Assembly: GCF_003086295.3 (NCBI RefSeq)
Contig: NC_092048.1
Span: forward strand, 72,458,841-72,522,840
Direction: 5' to 3'
DNA from: Arachis hypogaea
Lineage: Eukaryota; Streptophyta; Magnoliopsida; Fabales; Fabaceae
DNA: 64,000 nt
Shown here: one piece after another, positions 1 through 11,283 of the stretch
Layout: each line of letters opens with the position of its first letter
Numbering within the stretch: position 1 is the first letter of the stretch
Position numbers and translations under genes: made by a program
Notes under the pieces: generated by a model
Database searches by the model: none
What the model saw: only the letters and a program-made list of their open reading frames with translations
Told to the model about the DNA's origin: nothing

Positions 1-907
1 TTAGGGTGTTTCACGGTTTTTTAGGGTTTTCTAGAGATTTTTAGGATTTTTAGGATTTTTATGGTTTTTAGGGTTTTTAGTGTTTTTTAGGGTTTTTAGG
101 GATTTTAGGATTTTCTAGGGTTTTCAGGGTTTTTTAAGGTTTTAAGGGTTTTTTAGGGGTTTGTAGGTTTTTAGGGTTTTCTTGGGTTTAGAGTTTTTTA
201 AGGTTTTAAGGGTTTCTTAGGGTTTCTAGGGTTTTTTAGGGTTTTTTTTTGGGTTTTTTTGGATTTTAAGGAATTTTTAGGCAATACTATGATATTTTAG
301 GGTTTTCTATGATTCTTAGGGCTTTTTAAGGTTTTCTAAGGTTTTCTAGGGTTTTTACGGTTTTCTAGGATTTTCTAAGGTTTTCTTAGTGTTTTTTAGG
401 ATTTTCTAGGGTTTTTTTAGGGTTTTCTAGGGTTTTTTAGGATTCTCTAGGATTTTTAGCCTTTTCTAGGATTTTTAGGGATTTCTAGGGTATTTAAGGG
501 TTTTCTAGGGTTTTCTAGGGTTTTTTCGGTTTTTTCGGCTTTTTGGGGTTTTCTAGGGTTTTTAGTGTTTTTTAGGGTTTTCTAGGGTTTTAGTTTTTTT
601 AGGGTTTTCTAGTGTTCTTTATTATTTTTTAGGTTTCTCTAGGGACTTTTAGTATTTTCTAGGGTTTTCTAGGGTATTTTAGGATTTTCTAGGGTTTTGT
701 TTGGTTTTCTAGGGTATTCAAGTATTTTCTAGGATTTTTATAGTTTTTTATGGTTTTTTAGGGTATTTTACGATTTTTTTTGGGTTTTTTAGGATTTTCT
801 AGCGTTTTTAGGGTTTTTTATGGTTTTCTAGGATTTTTTTAGATTTTTAGGATTTTTCTAGTGTTTTCTAGGGTTTTAGGGTTTTTTAGGGTTTTTATGG
901 TTTCCTA
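1..907 (+). repeat. G-rich degenerate telomere-like array, block G1 (enters from outside the window)
   Basis: Monomers read TTTTTAGGG and TTTTCTAGGG with variants such as AGGATT, AGTGTT and ACGGTT. The block is homologous to about 11612-12480 inside block G3, sharing the same order of variants, including a GGGTGTTTC start, the 13-mer ATGATTCTTAGGG (309-321) and a CGG-containing stretch near 528-545. The right end is an abrupt switch to C-rich sequence near 905-908. No reading frame survives because TAG or TAA recurs in almost every unit. Strand is given as the strand carrying TTTAGGG. Confidence 0.93.
488..520 (+). other. Potential G-quadruplex, four GGG runs with 7-nt loops
   Basis: GGG runs lie at 488-490, 498-500, 508-510 and 518-520, each separated by exactly seven T/A/C-rich bases. 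This fits the usual G3N1-7 rule at its loose limit. It is one of several possible sites in the G-rich blocks, and is reported because the spacing is perfectly regular. Formation in vivo is inference. Confidence 0.5.
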
Positions 908-1338
908 AAAACGCTAGAAATCCCTAAAAAACCCTAAAAACACTAAAAAACTCTAAAAACCCTAAACCCTAAACCCTAAAAATCCTAGAAAATCCTAAAA
1001 AACCCTAAAAACCCTAGAAAATTCTAAAAAACCCTAAAACCCCTAGAAAATCCTAAAAGACTCTAAAAACTCTAAAAAACCCTAGAAAGCCGTAAAAATC
1101 CCTAAAAACCCTAAATAACAATAAAGACCCTAGAAAACTCTAAAAACCCTAAAAACCTAAAAAACACTAGAAAAGCCTAAAAAAATCCCAAAAACCATAA
1201 AAAATCCTAGAAAACCCTTGAAAACCCTAAAATACGCTAAAAACCAGAAAACTCTAAATAACACTAAAACCCAAGAAAAACCTAATAACCCTAAAAAACT
1301 AAAAACCCCTAGAAAACCGTAAAAAATTCTAAAACCCC
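908..1338 (-). repeat. C-rich degenerate telomere-like array, block C1
   Basis: CCCTAAAAA/CCCTAGAAAA-type monomers in reverse orientation to the flanking G-rich blocks. From 960 onward the sequence matches 17378-17640 and 29079-29335, including the odd landmark AACAATAAAGACCCTAG. The right half is also present, with base losses, at about 48360-48598. No gene is present. Confidence 0.92.
960..980 (-). repeat. Three perfect CCCTAAA heptamers at a block junction
   Basis: Three uninterrupted canonical plant telomere heptamers in a background of 9-10 bp variants. Sequence to the right (960-1215) recurs at 17378 and 29079, but sequence to the left is different there, so the homology begins at this tract. 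Confidence 0.9.
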
Positions 1339-1346
1339 TCCAGGGT
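1334..1346. other. C-rich to G-rich orientation switch
   Basis: The sequence changes from C-strand to G-strand repeats within a few bases. ACCC (1334-1337) and GGGT (1343-1346) form a 4-bp inverted pair around a 5-nt centre. The same switch is preserved at 48594-48606. Confidence 0.8.
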
Positions 1347-3080
1347 ATTCTAGTATTTTCTAGGATTTTTATAGTTTTTTATGATTTTTTAGGGTATTTT
1401 AGGGTTTTCTAGGGTTTTGATGGTTTCCTATTGTTTTCCATAGTTTTTACGATTTTTTTGGGTTTTTTAGGATTTTCTAGCATTTTTAGGGTTTTTTATG
1501 GTTTTCTAGGATTTTTTTAGATTTTTAGGATTTTCTAGTGTTTTCTAGGGTTTTAGGGTTTTCTAGGTTTTTTAGGGTTTTCTAGGTTTTTCAGGGTTTT
1601 TATGGTTTTTCCAGGGTTTTTTGGATTTTTAGGGTTTTCTAGGGTTTTTTAGGGTTTTCTAGGGGTTTCAGGATTTTTTAAAGTTGAGGGTTTTTTAGGG
1701 TTTTCTAGGATTTTGTAGGTTTTTTGGATTTTTAGGGTTTTCTAGAGTTTTTAGGATTTTTTAGGATTTTCTATGATTCTTAGGGTTTTTTAGGGTTTTC
1801 TAAGGTTTTCCTAGGATTTTCTGGGGTTTTCTAGGGTTTTCTGGAGTTCTTAGAGTTTTTAGGGTTTTCTAGGATCTTTTATGGTTTTCTAGGGTTTTCT
1901 AGAGTTCTTAGAGTTTCTTAGGGTTTTCTAGGGTTTTTAGGATTTTCTAGGGTTTTTAGATTTTTCTATGCTTTTTTAGGGATTTTCTAGGGTTTTGTAG
2001 CGTTTTCTAAGGTTTTGTAGTTTTTTTAGTGTTTTCTAGGATTTTTAGGGTTTTTAGGGTTTTCTAGGGTCTTTTTAAACTTTTTTTGGATTTTTTAGGG
2101 TTTTTAGGATTTTTTTAGGGTTTTTAGGTTTTTTTAGTGTTTCTAGGGTTTTTTTAAGGTTTTTTAGGGTTTTCTAGGGTTTTTAGTGCTTTTAGGGTTT
2201 TCAAAGATTTTCTAGGGTTTTTTACGGTTTTCTAAGTTTTTTGGGGTTTTCTTGTGTTCTTAGAGTATTTTAGGATTTTCAAGGGTTCTTTAGGATTTTC
2301 TAGGGTTATTTAGGATTTTCTAGGGTTTTCTAGGATTTTTAGGGTTTTCTAGGGTTTTTTAGGGATTTCTAAAATTTTTTAGTTCTTTTAGTGTTTTTTA
2401 GGTTTTTTAGGATTTCCTAGGGTTTTTAGGATTTTCTAGGGTTTCTTGGGTTTTCTACGGTTTTCTACGGTTTTTAGGGTTTTCTAGGATTTTTTATGGT
2501 TTTCTAGGGTTTTCTAGAGTTCTTAGAGTTTCTTAGGGTTTTCTAGGGGTTTTTAGGATTTTCTAGGGTTTTTAGATTTTTCGATGCTTTTTTAGGGATT
2601 TCTAGGGATTTTTAGGTTTTCTAGGGTTTTGTAGCGTTTTCTAAGGTTTTGTAGTTTTTTTAGTGTTTTCTAGGATTTTTCGGGTTTTTAGGGTTTTCTA
2701 GGGTCTTTTAAAGTTTTTTTTGGATTTTTTAGGGTTTTTAGGGTTTTTTAGGTTTTTTAGCTTTTTTTAGTGTTTCTAGGGTTTTTTTAAGGTTTTTTAG
2801 GGTTTTCTAGTGTTTTTAGTGTTTTAAGGATTTTCAAAGATTTTCTAGGGTTTTTTACGGTTTTCTAGGGTTTTTTGGGGTTTTCTTGTGTTCTTAGAGT
2901 TTTTTAGGATTTTCAAGGGTTTTTTAGGATTTTCTAGGGTTATTTAGGATTTTCTAGGGTTTTCTAGGATTTTTAGGGTTCTAGGGTTTTTTAGGTTTTT
3001 TAGAATTTCCTAGGGTTTTTAGGATTTTCTAGGGTTTCTCGGGTTTTCTAGGGTTTTCTACGATTTTTAGGGTTTCTAGG
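1341..3080 (+). repeat. G-rich degenerate telomere-like array, block G2
   Basis: TTTTTAGGG/TTTTCTAGGG monomers. The left part is homologous to G3 from about 12260, sharing a GATGG-TTTCCTA stretch and a CCATAG-TTTTTACGA stretch. The block carries a 615-bp internal tandem duplication and is repeated at 48601-50325. It contains ATGATTCTTAGGG at 1773-1785, the reverse complement of a word in the C-rich blocks. No gene is present. Confidence 0.93.
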
Positions 3081-3081
3081 A
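1869..3081 (+). repeat. 615-bp tandem duplication inside block G2
   Basis: Two direct copies, 1869-2483 and 2484-3081. Both start at CTAGGAT followed by TTTTATGG, and both run through the landmarks CTAGAGTTCTTAGAG (1899 and 2514), ATGCTTTTTTAGGG, GTAGCGTTTTCTAAGG and TTTTCAAAGATTTTC in the same order. The pair recurs at 49125-50328. G3 carries only one version of this segment. Confidence 0.85.
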
Positions 3082-3090
3082 TAGAAACCC
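3070..3090. other. Perfect inverted repeat at a G-to-C orientation switch
   Basis: GGGTTTCTA (3070-3078) and TAGAAACCC (3082-3090) are exact reverse complements around GGA. The array changes orientation at this spot. The same palindrome is kept at 50317-50337. Confidence 0.88.
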
Positions 3091-3525
3091 TAACAACGAT
3101 AGAAAAAACCTTAAAAAATCTTAAAATCCCTAGAAAACCCTAAAAAACCCAAGAAAACCCTAAAAACTCTTAAAACTCTAGAAAACCCCAAAAAACCCTA
3201 GAAAACCGTAAAAAAAACCCTAGAAAACGCTAAAAACCCTAGATAATCCTAAAAAACCCTAGAAAACCGTAAACAACCCTACAAACCCCTAAAAATACTA
3301 AAATCCTAGAAAACCCCAAAAACCATAGAAAACTCTAAAAACTGTAGAAAACCCTAAAAAAACCATAGGAAACCCGAAAAACCTAAAAAACCCTGGAAAA
3401 AAAAACCTTAGAAAACCTAAAATACCCTAAAAAAATCCCCAAAAAACCCTAAAAACCCTAGAAAACACTAGAGAATTCTAGAAAACCATAAAAAATCCTA
3501 GAAAACCCTTAAATACCCTAAAATT
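3081..3525 (-). repeat. C-rich array, block C2
   Basis: CCCTAAAAA-type array between the switch palindrome and the first short inverted island. Homologous to 13353-13846 and repeated at 50326-50770. Nothing other than repeat monomers is seen. Confidence 0.92.
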
Positions 3526-3596
3526 TCCTAGGATTTTTTAGGGTTTTTTAGGTTTTTCTAGGGTTGTTAGGGTTTTCTAAGAACTCTAGAAAACCC
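3526..3596 (+). repeat. Short inverted G-rich island 1 with palindrome and stem
   Basis: About 55 bp of G-strand repeat inside C-rich sequence. It opens on the self-complementary octamer TCCTAGGA (3526-3533) and contains the marker GGGTTGTTAGGG. It closes with a perfect 10-bp stem, GGGTTTTCTA (3570-3579) pairing with TAGAAAACCC (3587-3596), over a 7-nt loop. Confidence 0.9.
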
Positions 3597-4890
3597 TAGA
3601 AAACTCCAAAAAATCCTAGAAAATCGTAAAAAATCCTAGAAAATCCTAAAAAACCCTAAGAATCATTGAAAACCCTAAAAAATCTAAAAAATCCTAGAAA
3701 ACCCTAAAAATCCCTAGAAAACCCTAAAAACCGTAAAAAATCCTAAAAATCCCAAGAAAATCCTAAAAATCCTAAAAAACCCTAAAAACCCTTAAAACCT
3801 TAAAAAACCCTAAAAATCTCTTGAAAACCCTAAAAAACCCTAAAAACCCTAAAAACACTAAAAACCCTAGAAAACTCTAAAAAACACTAGAAATCACTAA
3901 AAACGTAAAAAAACCCTAGAAAATCCTAAAAAACCCTAACAACCCCCTAAAAAACCCTAGAAAACTATAGAAACCCGAAAAAATCCTAGAAAACTTTAAA
4001 ACACTAAAATATGCTACAAACCCTAGAAAACCCTAAAAAAGTTTAGAAAACCCTTGAAAACCCTAAGAAACCCTAAAAATCCTAAAAAAACACTAAAAAC
4101 CCAACAAAACCCTAAAAATCCTAAAAAACACTAAGAAACCCTGAAAAATCCTAAAAATCCTAGAAAACCCTAAAAACCCCTAAAAATACTAAAAAACTCT
4201 AAAAACCCCTAGAAACCCCGAAAAACCCTAGAAAATCCTAAAAAATCCTTAAAACCCTAGAAAATCCTAAGAGACTCTAAAAAACCCTAGAAAATCCTAA
4301 AAAACACTAAACCCCTAGAAAACCCTAAAAACACTAAATACCCTAGAAAAACCTAAAAAACCTTAGAAAAACATAAAAATCCTAAAAACCCTAGAAAACC
4401 CTAAAAATCCTAAAAAACTCTAAAAACTCTCAAAAACCCTAGAAAATCCTAAAAAATACTAAAAACCCTTGAAAACCCTAAAAACACAAAAAACCCTAGA
4501 AAACCCTAAAAATCCTAGAAAACCATAAAAAATCCTAAAAACCCTAGAAAACCCAAAAAACTGTACAAAACCCTAAAAAACCCTAAAAACCCTAGAAATT
4601 ACTAAAAACCTAGAAAACGTTAAAAAAACTCTAAAAACCCTAGAAGACCCTAACAAACCTAGAAAAACCTAAAAAACCCTGAAAAAAACACTAACAAACC
4701 ATAGGAAACCCTAAAAAACCCTAGGAAAACATAAAAACCCTAGAAAACCATAAAAAACCTAAAAAATCCTAGAGAACCCTAAAACGCTAAAAAATGCTAC
4801 AAAACACTAGAAAACCTAAAAAATCCTAGAAAACTTAAAAAAAACCCTAGAAAACCGTAAAAACCATAACAACCCTAGAAAATCCTAAAA

Positions 4891-5215
4891 AACACTAGAA
4901 AACCCTAAAGAACTCTAAAAACTCTAGAAAACACTAAAAAACACTAAAAATCCTAGAAAACCCTATAAACACTAAAAACCTTAGACAACCCGAAAAACCC
5001 TAGAAAACCCTAAAAAACCCTAAGAAACCCTAAACATCCTAAAAAAGACTAAAAAATCCTAACAAACCCTAGAAAACCCTAAAAGCCCTAGAAAATCCTG
5101 AAAATCCTAAAAACTCTAAAAACCATAAAAAACACTAGAAAACCCTAAAGAACTCTAAAAACTCTAGAAAACACTAAAAATCCTAGAGAACCCTATAAAC
5201 ACTAAAAAACTCTCT
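4891..5215 (-). repeat. Local duplication of a roughly 90-bp segment, spacing about 237 bp
   Basis: A segment containing CACTAGAAAACCCTAAAG, AACTCTAAAAACTCTAG and CCTATAAACACTAAA occurs first at about 4891 and again at about 5128. Both are present in the second copy of the block (about 52120 and 52360). Confidence 0.7.
4998..5030 (-). other. Potential minus-strand G-quadruplex / plus-strand i-motif
   Basis: CCC runs at 4998-5000, 5008-5010, 5018-5020 and 5028-5030, each with a 7-nt A-rich spacer. The complementary strand has four GGG runs with 7-nt loops. Confidence 0.45.
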
Positions 5216-8200
5216 AAAACTAAAAACCCCTAAAAACCCTAAAAAATCCTAAAAACGCTAGAAAACCCTAAAAAACCCTAAAAACACTAAAAAACTCTAA
5301 AAACCCCTATAAACCCTAGAAAATCCTAAAAAACCCTAAAAACCTAAAAACCATAGAAAATCCTAAAAAACCCTAAAAACCTAAAAACCCTAGAAAATCC
5401 TAAAAAACCCTAGAAAATCCTAAAAGACTCTAAAAACTCTAAAAAAACCCTAGAAAATCCAAAAAACACTAAAAACCCTAGAAAACCCTAAAAAACCCTA
5501 AAAACCCTAGAAAATCCTAAAAAATCCTAAAAACCCTAGAAAATCCTAAGAGACTCTAAAAACTCTAAAGAACCCTAGAAAACCCTAGAAAAACCTAAAA
5601 AACCCTAGAAACCCATAAAAATACTAAAAACCCTAGAAAACCCTAAAAATCATAAAAACTCTAAAAAATCTAAAAAACCCTAGAAAATCCTTAAAAATAC
5701 TAAAAACTCTTGAAAACCCTAAAAACACAAAAAACCCTAGAAAAACCTAAAAATCCTAGAAAACCATAAAAAATCCTAAAAACCCTAGAAAACCCTAAAA
5801 ATCCTACAAAACCATAAAAAATCCTAACATCCCTAGAAAACCCTAAAAATCCTAGAAAATCCTAACAAACCCTAGAAAACCCTAAAAGCCCTAGAAAATC
5901 CTGAAAATCCTAAAAACCCTAGAAAACCCTAAAAACCCTAAAAAATCCTAGAAAACCGTAAAAACTATAACAACCCTAGAAAACTTAAAAAAACCCTAGA
6001 AAACCGTAAAAACCATAACAACCCTAGAAAATCCTAAAAAACTCTAAAAAATACTAGAAAACCCTAAGGAACTCTAAAAACTCTAGAAAACACTAAAAAA
6101 CACTAAAAATCCTAGAAAACCCTATAAACACTAAAAACCTTAGACAACCCTAAAAAACCCTAAAAAACCCCAAAAACACTGAAAAACTCTAAAAACCCCT
6201 ATAAACCCCTAAAAACCCTAGAAAATCCTAAAAAACCCTAAAAACCCTAGAAAATCCTAAAAGACTCTAAAAACTATAAAAAAAGCCCAAGAAAATCCAA
6301 AAAATACTAAAAACCCTAGAAAACCCTAAAAACACTAAAAAATCCTAAAAACCCTAGAAAATCCTAAGAGACTCTAAACACTCTAAAAAACCCTAGAAAA
6401 CCCTAGAAAAACCTAAAAAACCCTAGAAAACCATAAAAATCCTAAAAACCCTAGAAAACCCTAAAAATCTTAAAAAACTCTAAAAACTGTAAAAACCCTA
6501 GAAAATCCTAAAAAATACTAAAAACCCTTGAAAACCCTAAAAACACAAAAAACCCTAGAAAAACCTAAAAACTCTAGAAAACCATAAAAAATTCTAAAAA
6601 CCCTAGAAAACCCTAAAAATCCTACAAAAACCTAAAAAACCCTAACATCCCTAGAAAACCCTAAAAAATCTTAGAAAATCCTAACAAACCCTAGAAAACC
6701 CTAAAAAACCCTAAAATCCCTAGAAAATCCTAAAAATCCTAAAAAATCCTAGAAAAAATTAAAAAAAACCCTAGAAAACCGTAAAAACCATAACAAACCT
6801 AGAAAATCCTAAAAAACCCTAAAAACACTAGAAAACCCTATAAACACTAAAAACCTTAGACAACCCTAAAAACCCTAAAAAACCCTAAGAAACCATAAAA
6901 ATCCTAAAAAAGACTAAAAACCCAAGAAAACCCTAAAAACTCTAAAAAACTAAAAACCCCTAGAAAACCCTAAAAAATCCTAAAAACGCTAGAATACCCT
7001 AAAAATCTTAAAAAACTCTAAAAGCTGTAAAAAAAACCGTAGAAAATCCTAAAAAAACTATAAACCATTGAAAATCCTAAAAACATAAAAAACCGTAGAA
7101 AAACCTAAAAAACCGTAGAATACCATAAAAAATCCTAAAAACCCTAGAAAATCCTAAAAAACCCTAAAAACCCTAGAAAATCCTAAAAGACTCTAAAAAC
7201 TCTAAAAAAACCCTAGAAAATCCTAAAAAACACTAAAAATCCTAGAAAACCCTAAAAACACTAAAAATCCTAGAAAAACCTAAAAAAACCCTAGAAAACA
7301 ATAAAAAAATCCTAAAAACCTTAGAAAACCCTAAAAATCCTAATAGCCTCTAAAATAAAAACCCTAGAAAATCCTAAAAAATACTAAAAACCCTTGAAAA
7401 CCCTAAAAACGAAAAAAAACCCTAGAAAAACCTAAAAAACCCTAGAAAACCATAAAAAAAATCCTAAAAACCCTAGAAAACCCTAAAAATCCTACAAAAC
7501 TCTAAAAAACCCTAACATCCCTAGAAAACCCTAAAAACCCTAGAAAACCCTAAAAATACAACCCCACAAAACCCTAAAAAACTAAAAACCCCAGAAAACC
7601 CTAAAAACACTAAAAAACTTTAGAAAAGTCTAGAAAACCCTAAAAAACACCAAGAAACCCTAAAAATCCTAAAAAGACTAAAAACCTAAAAACTCTAAAA
7701 AACTAAAAACCCCTAGAAAACCCTGAAAAATCCTAAAAATCCTAGAAAACCCTAAAAACCCCTAAAAACACTAAAAAACTCTAAAAATCCCTAGAAACCC
7801 CTAAAAACCCTAGAAAATCTTAGAAAATTCTAAGAGACTCTGAAAACTCTAAAAAACCCCATAAAATCCTAAAAAAACACTAAAAACCCTAAAAATCCTA
7901 AAAAACTCTAAAAACTCTAAAAAACCCTAGAAAATCCTAAAAAATACTAAAAACCCTTGAAAACCCTAAAAACAAAAAAGCCTAGAAAACCCTAAAAACA
8001 CAAGAAAACCATAAAAAATCCTAAAAACCCTAGAAAACCCTAAAAATTCTACGAAATCCTAAAAAACCCTAAAAACCCTAGAAAATCCTAAAAGATTCTA
8101 AGAACTCTAAAAAATCTTAGAAATTCCTAAAAACACTAAAAACCCTAGAAAACCCTAAAAAACCCTAAAAACACTAAAAACCCTAGAAAATCCTAAAAAA

Positions 8201-11200
8201 CCCTAAAAACACTAAAAAACTCTAAAAACCCCTAGAAACCCCCCAAAAACCCTATAAAATCCTAAAAAACCGTAAAATCCCTAGAGAATCCTAGGAGACT
8301 CAAAAAACTTTAAAAAACCCTAGGAAATCCTAAGAAACACTAAAAACCCTAGAAAATCCTAAAAACACTAAAAACCCTAGAAAAACCTAAAAAACCCTAG
8401 AATACCATAAAAATCTTAAAAACCCTAGAAAACCCTAAAATCCTAAAAATCTCTAAAAGCTCTAAAAAACCCTAGAAAATCATAAAAAATACAAAAAACC
8501 CTTGAAAACCCTAAAAACACAAAAAAAACTAGAAAACCATAAAAAATCCTAAAAATCCTAAAAACCCTAGAAAACCCTAGAAAAACCTAAAAAACCCTAG
8601 AAAGCCATAAAAATCCTAAAAACCCTAGAAAACCCTAAAAATACTAAAAAACTCTAAAAACTCTAAAAAACCCTAGAAAATCCTAAAAAAATACTAAAAA
8701 CCGTTGAAAACCCTAAAAACACATAAAACCCCAGAAAAACCTAAAAACCCTAGAAAACCATAAAAAAATCCTAAAAACCCTAGAAAACCCTAAAAATCCT
8801 ACAAAACCCTAATAAACCCTAGAAAACCCTAAAAAACCCTAAAACCCCTAGAAAATCCTAAAAATCCTAAAAACCCTAGAAGACCCTAACAACCCTAGAA
8901 AAACCTAAAAAACCCTAACAACCATAGGAAACCCTAAAAAAACACTAAGAAAAAATAAAAACCCTAAAAAACCATAAAATACCTAAAAAATCCTAGAAAT
9001 CCCTAAAACGCAAAAAATGCTACAAAACACTAGAAAACCTAAAAAACCCTTGAAAAACTTTAAAAAAAAACCCTAGAAAATCGTAAAAACCATAACAACC
9101 CTAGAAAATCCTAAAAAACCCTAAAAACACTAGAAAATCCTATAAACACTAAAAACCTTAGACAACCCTAAAAACCCTAAAAAACTCTAAGAAACCCTAA
9201 AAATCCTAAAAAAGACTAAAAACCCAAGAAAACCCTAAAAACTCTAAAAACTAAAAACCCTAGAAAACCCTAAAAAATCCTAAAAACGCTAGAAAATCCT
9301 AAAAAATCCTAAAAACACTAAAAAATTCTAAAAACCCTTAGAAACCCTAAAAACCCTAGGAAATCCTAAAAAACCCTAAAAACCAAAAAATCTAAAAGAC
9401 TCTAAATCTCTAAAAAATCTAAAAATCCTAAAACACACTAAAAACCCTAGAAAACCCTAAAAACACTAAAAACCCTAGAAAAACCTAAAAAACCCTAGAA
9501 AACCATAAAAAATCCTAAAAACCCTAGAAATCCTAAAAAAATAAACCCTGAAAATCCTAAAACATAAAAACCCTAGAAAAACCTAAAAAACCCTAGAAAA
9601 CCATAAAAAATCCTAAAAACTCTAGAAAATCCTAAAAAACCCTAAAAACACTAAAAAACTCTAAAAACCCCTAGAAACCCCTAAAAACTCTAGAAAATCC
9701 TAAAAAACCCTAAAAACCCTTGAAAATCCTAAAAAACCCTAAAAACCCTAGAAAAACCTAAAAAACCCTAGAAACCTTAGAGAACCCTAAAAATTCTAAA
9801 AAACTCTAAAAACTCTAAAAACCCTAGAAAATCCTAAAAAATACTAAAATCCCTTGAAAACCCTAAAAACAAAAAAAAAACTTAGAAAAACCTAAAAAAC
9901 CCTAGAAAACCATAAAAGAATCCTAAAAACCCTAGAAAACCCTAAAAATCCTACAAAACCCTAAAAAATCCTAACATCCCTAGAAAACCCTAAAAACCCT
10001 AGAAAACCCTAAAAAACCTAAAAAAAATACTAAAAACCCCACAAAACCCTAAAAAACTAAAAACCCCGGAAAACCCTAAAAAACCCTATAAACACTAAAA
10101 AACTTTAGAAAAGCCTAGAAAACTCTAAAAAACACTAAGAAACCCTAAAAATCCTAAAAAAGACTAAAAACCCAAAACCCTAAAAACTCTAAAAAACTAA
10201 AAACCCCTAGAAAACCCTGAAAAATCCTAAAAATCCAAGAAAACCCTAGAAAACCCTAAAAGCACTAAAAAACTCAAAACACTATAAACCCCTAAAAACC
10301 CTAGAAAATCCTAAAAAACCCTAAAAACCCTAGAAATCCTAAAAACCCCTAAAAACCCTAGAAAATCCTAAAAGACTCTAAAAACTCTAAAAAAACCCTA
10401 GAAAATCCAAAAAACACTAAAAATCCTAGAAAACCCTAAAAACACTATAAACCCTAGAAAACCCTAAAAAATGCTAAAAACCCTAGAAAACCCTAAAAAG
10501 CCCTAAAAAACCCTAAAAATCCTAAAAAAGACTAAAAACCCAAAGAAAACCCTAAAAACTCTAAAAAACTAAAAACCCCTAGAAAACCCTAAAAAATCCT
10601 AAAAACGCTAGAAAACCCAAAAAACCCTAAACAACCCTACAAATCCGTAAAAACTCTTAAAACCTTAAAAAATCCTAAAAACTCTAGAAAACCGTAAAAA
10701 CCACTAAAAACCCTAAAAAACTAGAAAACACTAAAAAAACCCTTAAAAACCTAAAAACCCCTAGATAACCCTAAAAAAATCCTAAAATCCCTAGAAAAAT
10801 CCTAAAAACCGTAGCAAACCCTAAAAAATACTAGAAAACCCTAAAAACCCCAAGAAAACCCTAAAAATCCAAAAAACCCTAGAAAACCCTAAAAAACTCT
10901 AAAAACCACTAGAAAACCCTAAAAACCCATAGAAAACCCTAAAAAACCAAACAACCCTAGAAAACCCAAAAAACCCTAAAAACCCTAGAAAACCTTAAAA
11001 AACACTAAAAACCCCTAGAGAATCCTAAAAGCTCCAAAAAAACCTTAAAAACCCTAGAAAACCTTAAAAAACACTAAAAACCCCTAGAGAATCCTAAAAG
11101 CTCCTAAGAAACCCTAAAAACCCTAGAAAATCCTAAAAACTGTAGAAAACCTTAAAAACTCTAGAAAACCCTAAAAACGCTAGAAAACACTAAAAACCTA

Positions 11201-11265
11201 GAAAATGCTAAAAAAAACCATAAAAAAGCCTAGAAAGCCCTAACAACTTAGAAAAACCTAAAAAA

Positions 11266-11283
11266 CCCTAACGATTTTTAGGG
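11266..11283. other. C-rich to G-rich orientation switch
   Basis: CCCTAA (11266-11271) and TTAGGG (11278-11283) form a 6-bp inverted pair around a 6-nt centre, CGATTT. The same junction is found at 58312-58329. Confidence 0.82.

Larger units (their letters stand above)
3581..11271 (-). repeat. C-rich array, block C3 (7.7 kb)
   Basis: Long run of CCCTAAAAA/CCCTAGAAAA/TCCTAAAAA/CACTAAAAA monomers. Longer words recur irregularly: CCCTTGAAAACCCTAAAAAC at 4466, 6525, 7391, 7954 and 8499 (variant at 5706), and an ATGCTACAAAACACTAG word with a downstream CGTAAAAACCATAACAACCC. These show sub-modules of roughly 0.55 and 0.8 kb. The block is repeated at 50824-58317. No gene or non-repeat DNA is seen. 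Confidence 0.93.

Noticed and set aside
1..907. True chromosome end at the window start
   Set aside because: The G-rich strand reads 5' to 3' into the window, whereas a left chromosome end would start with the C-rich CCCTAAA strand. The sequence is also degenerate and is copied internally at 11612-12480, so it is an interstitial block.
960..980. Active telomere seed or origin of replication
   Set aside because: Only three heptamers, buried between diverged repeats. Nothing in the sequence supports an active role beyond marking a junction.
3526..3596. Island stem-loops as microRNA precursors or terminators
   Set aside because: The 10-bp stems are simply adjacent inverted telomeric monomers. 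They are too short for a plant miRNA precursor, and there is no gene for them to terminate.
3581..11271. CRISPR-like array
   Set aside because: Repeats are short, degenerate and contiguous, with no unique spacers of constant length and no cas genes. The telomeric core explains them.
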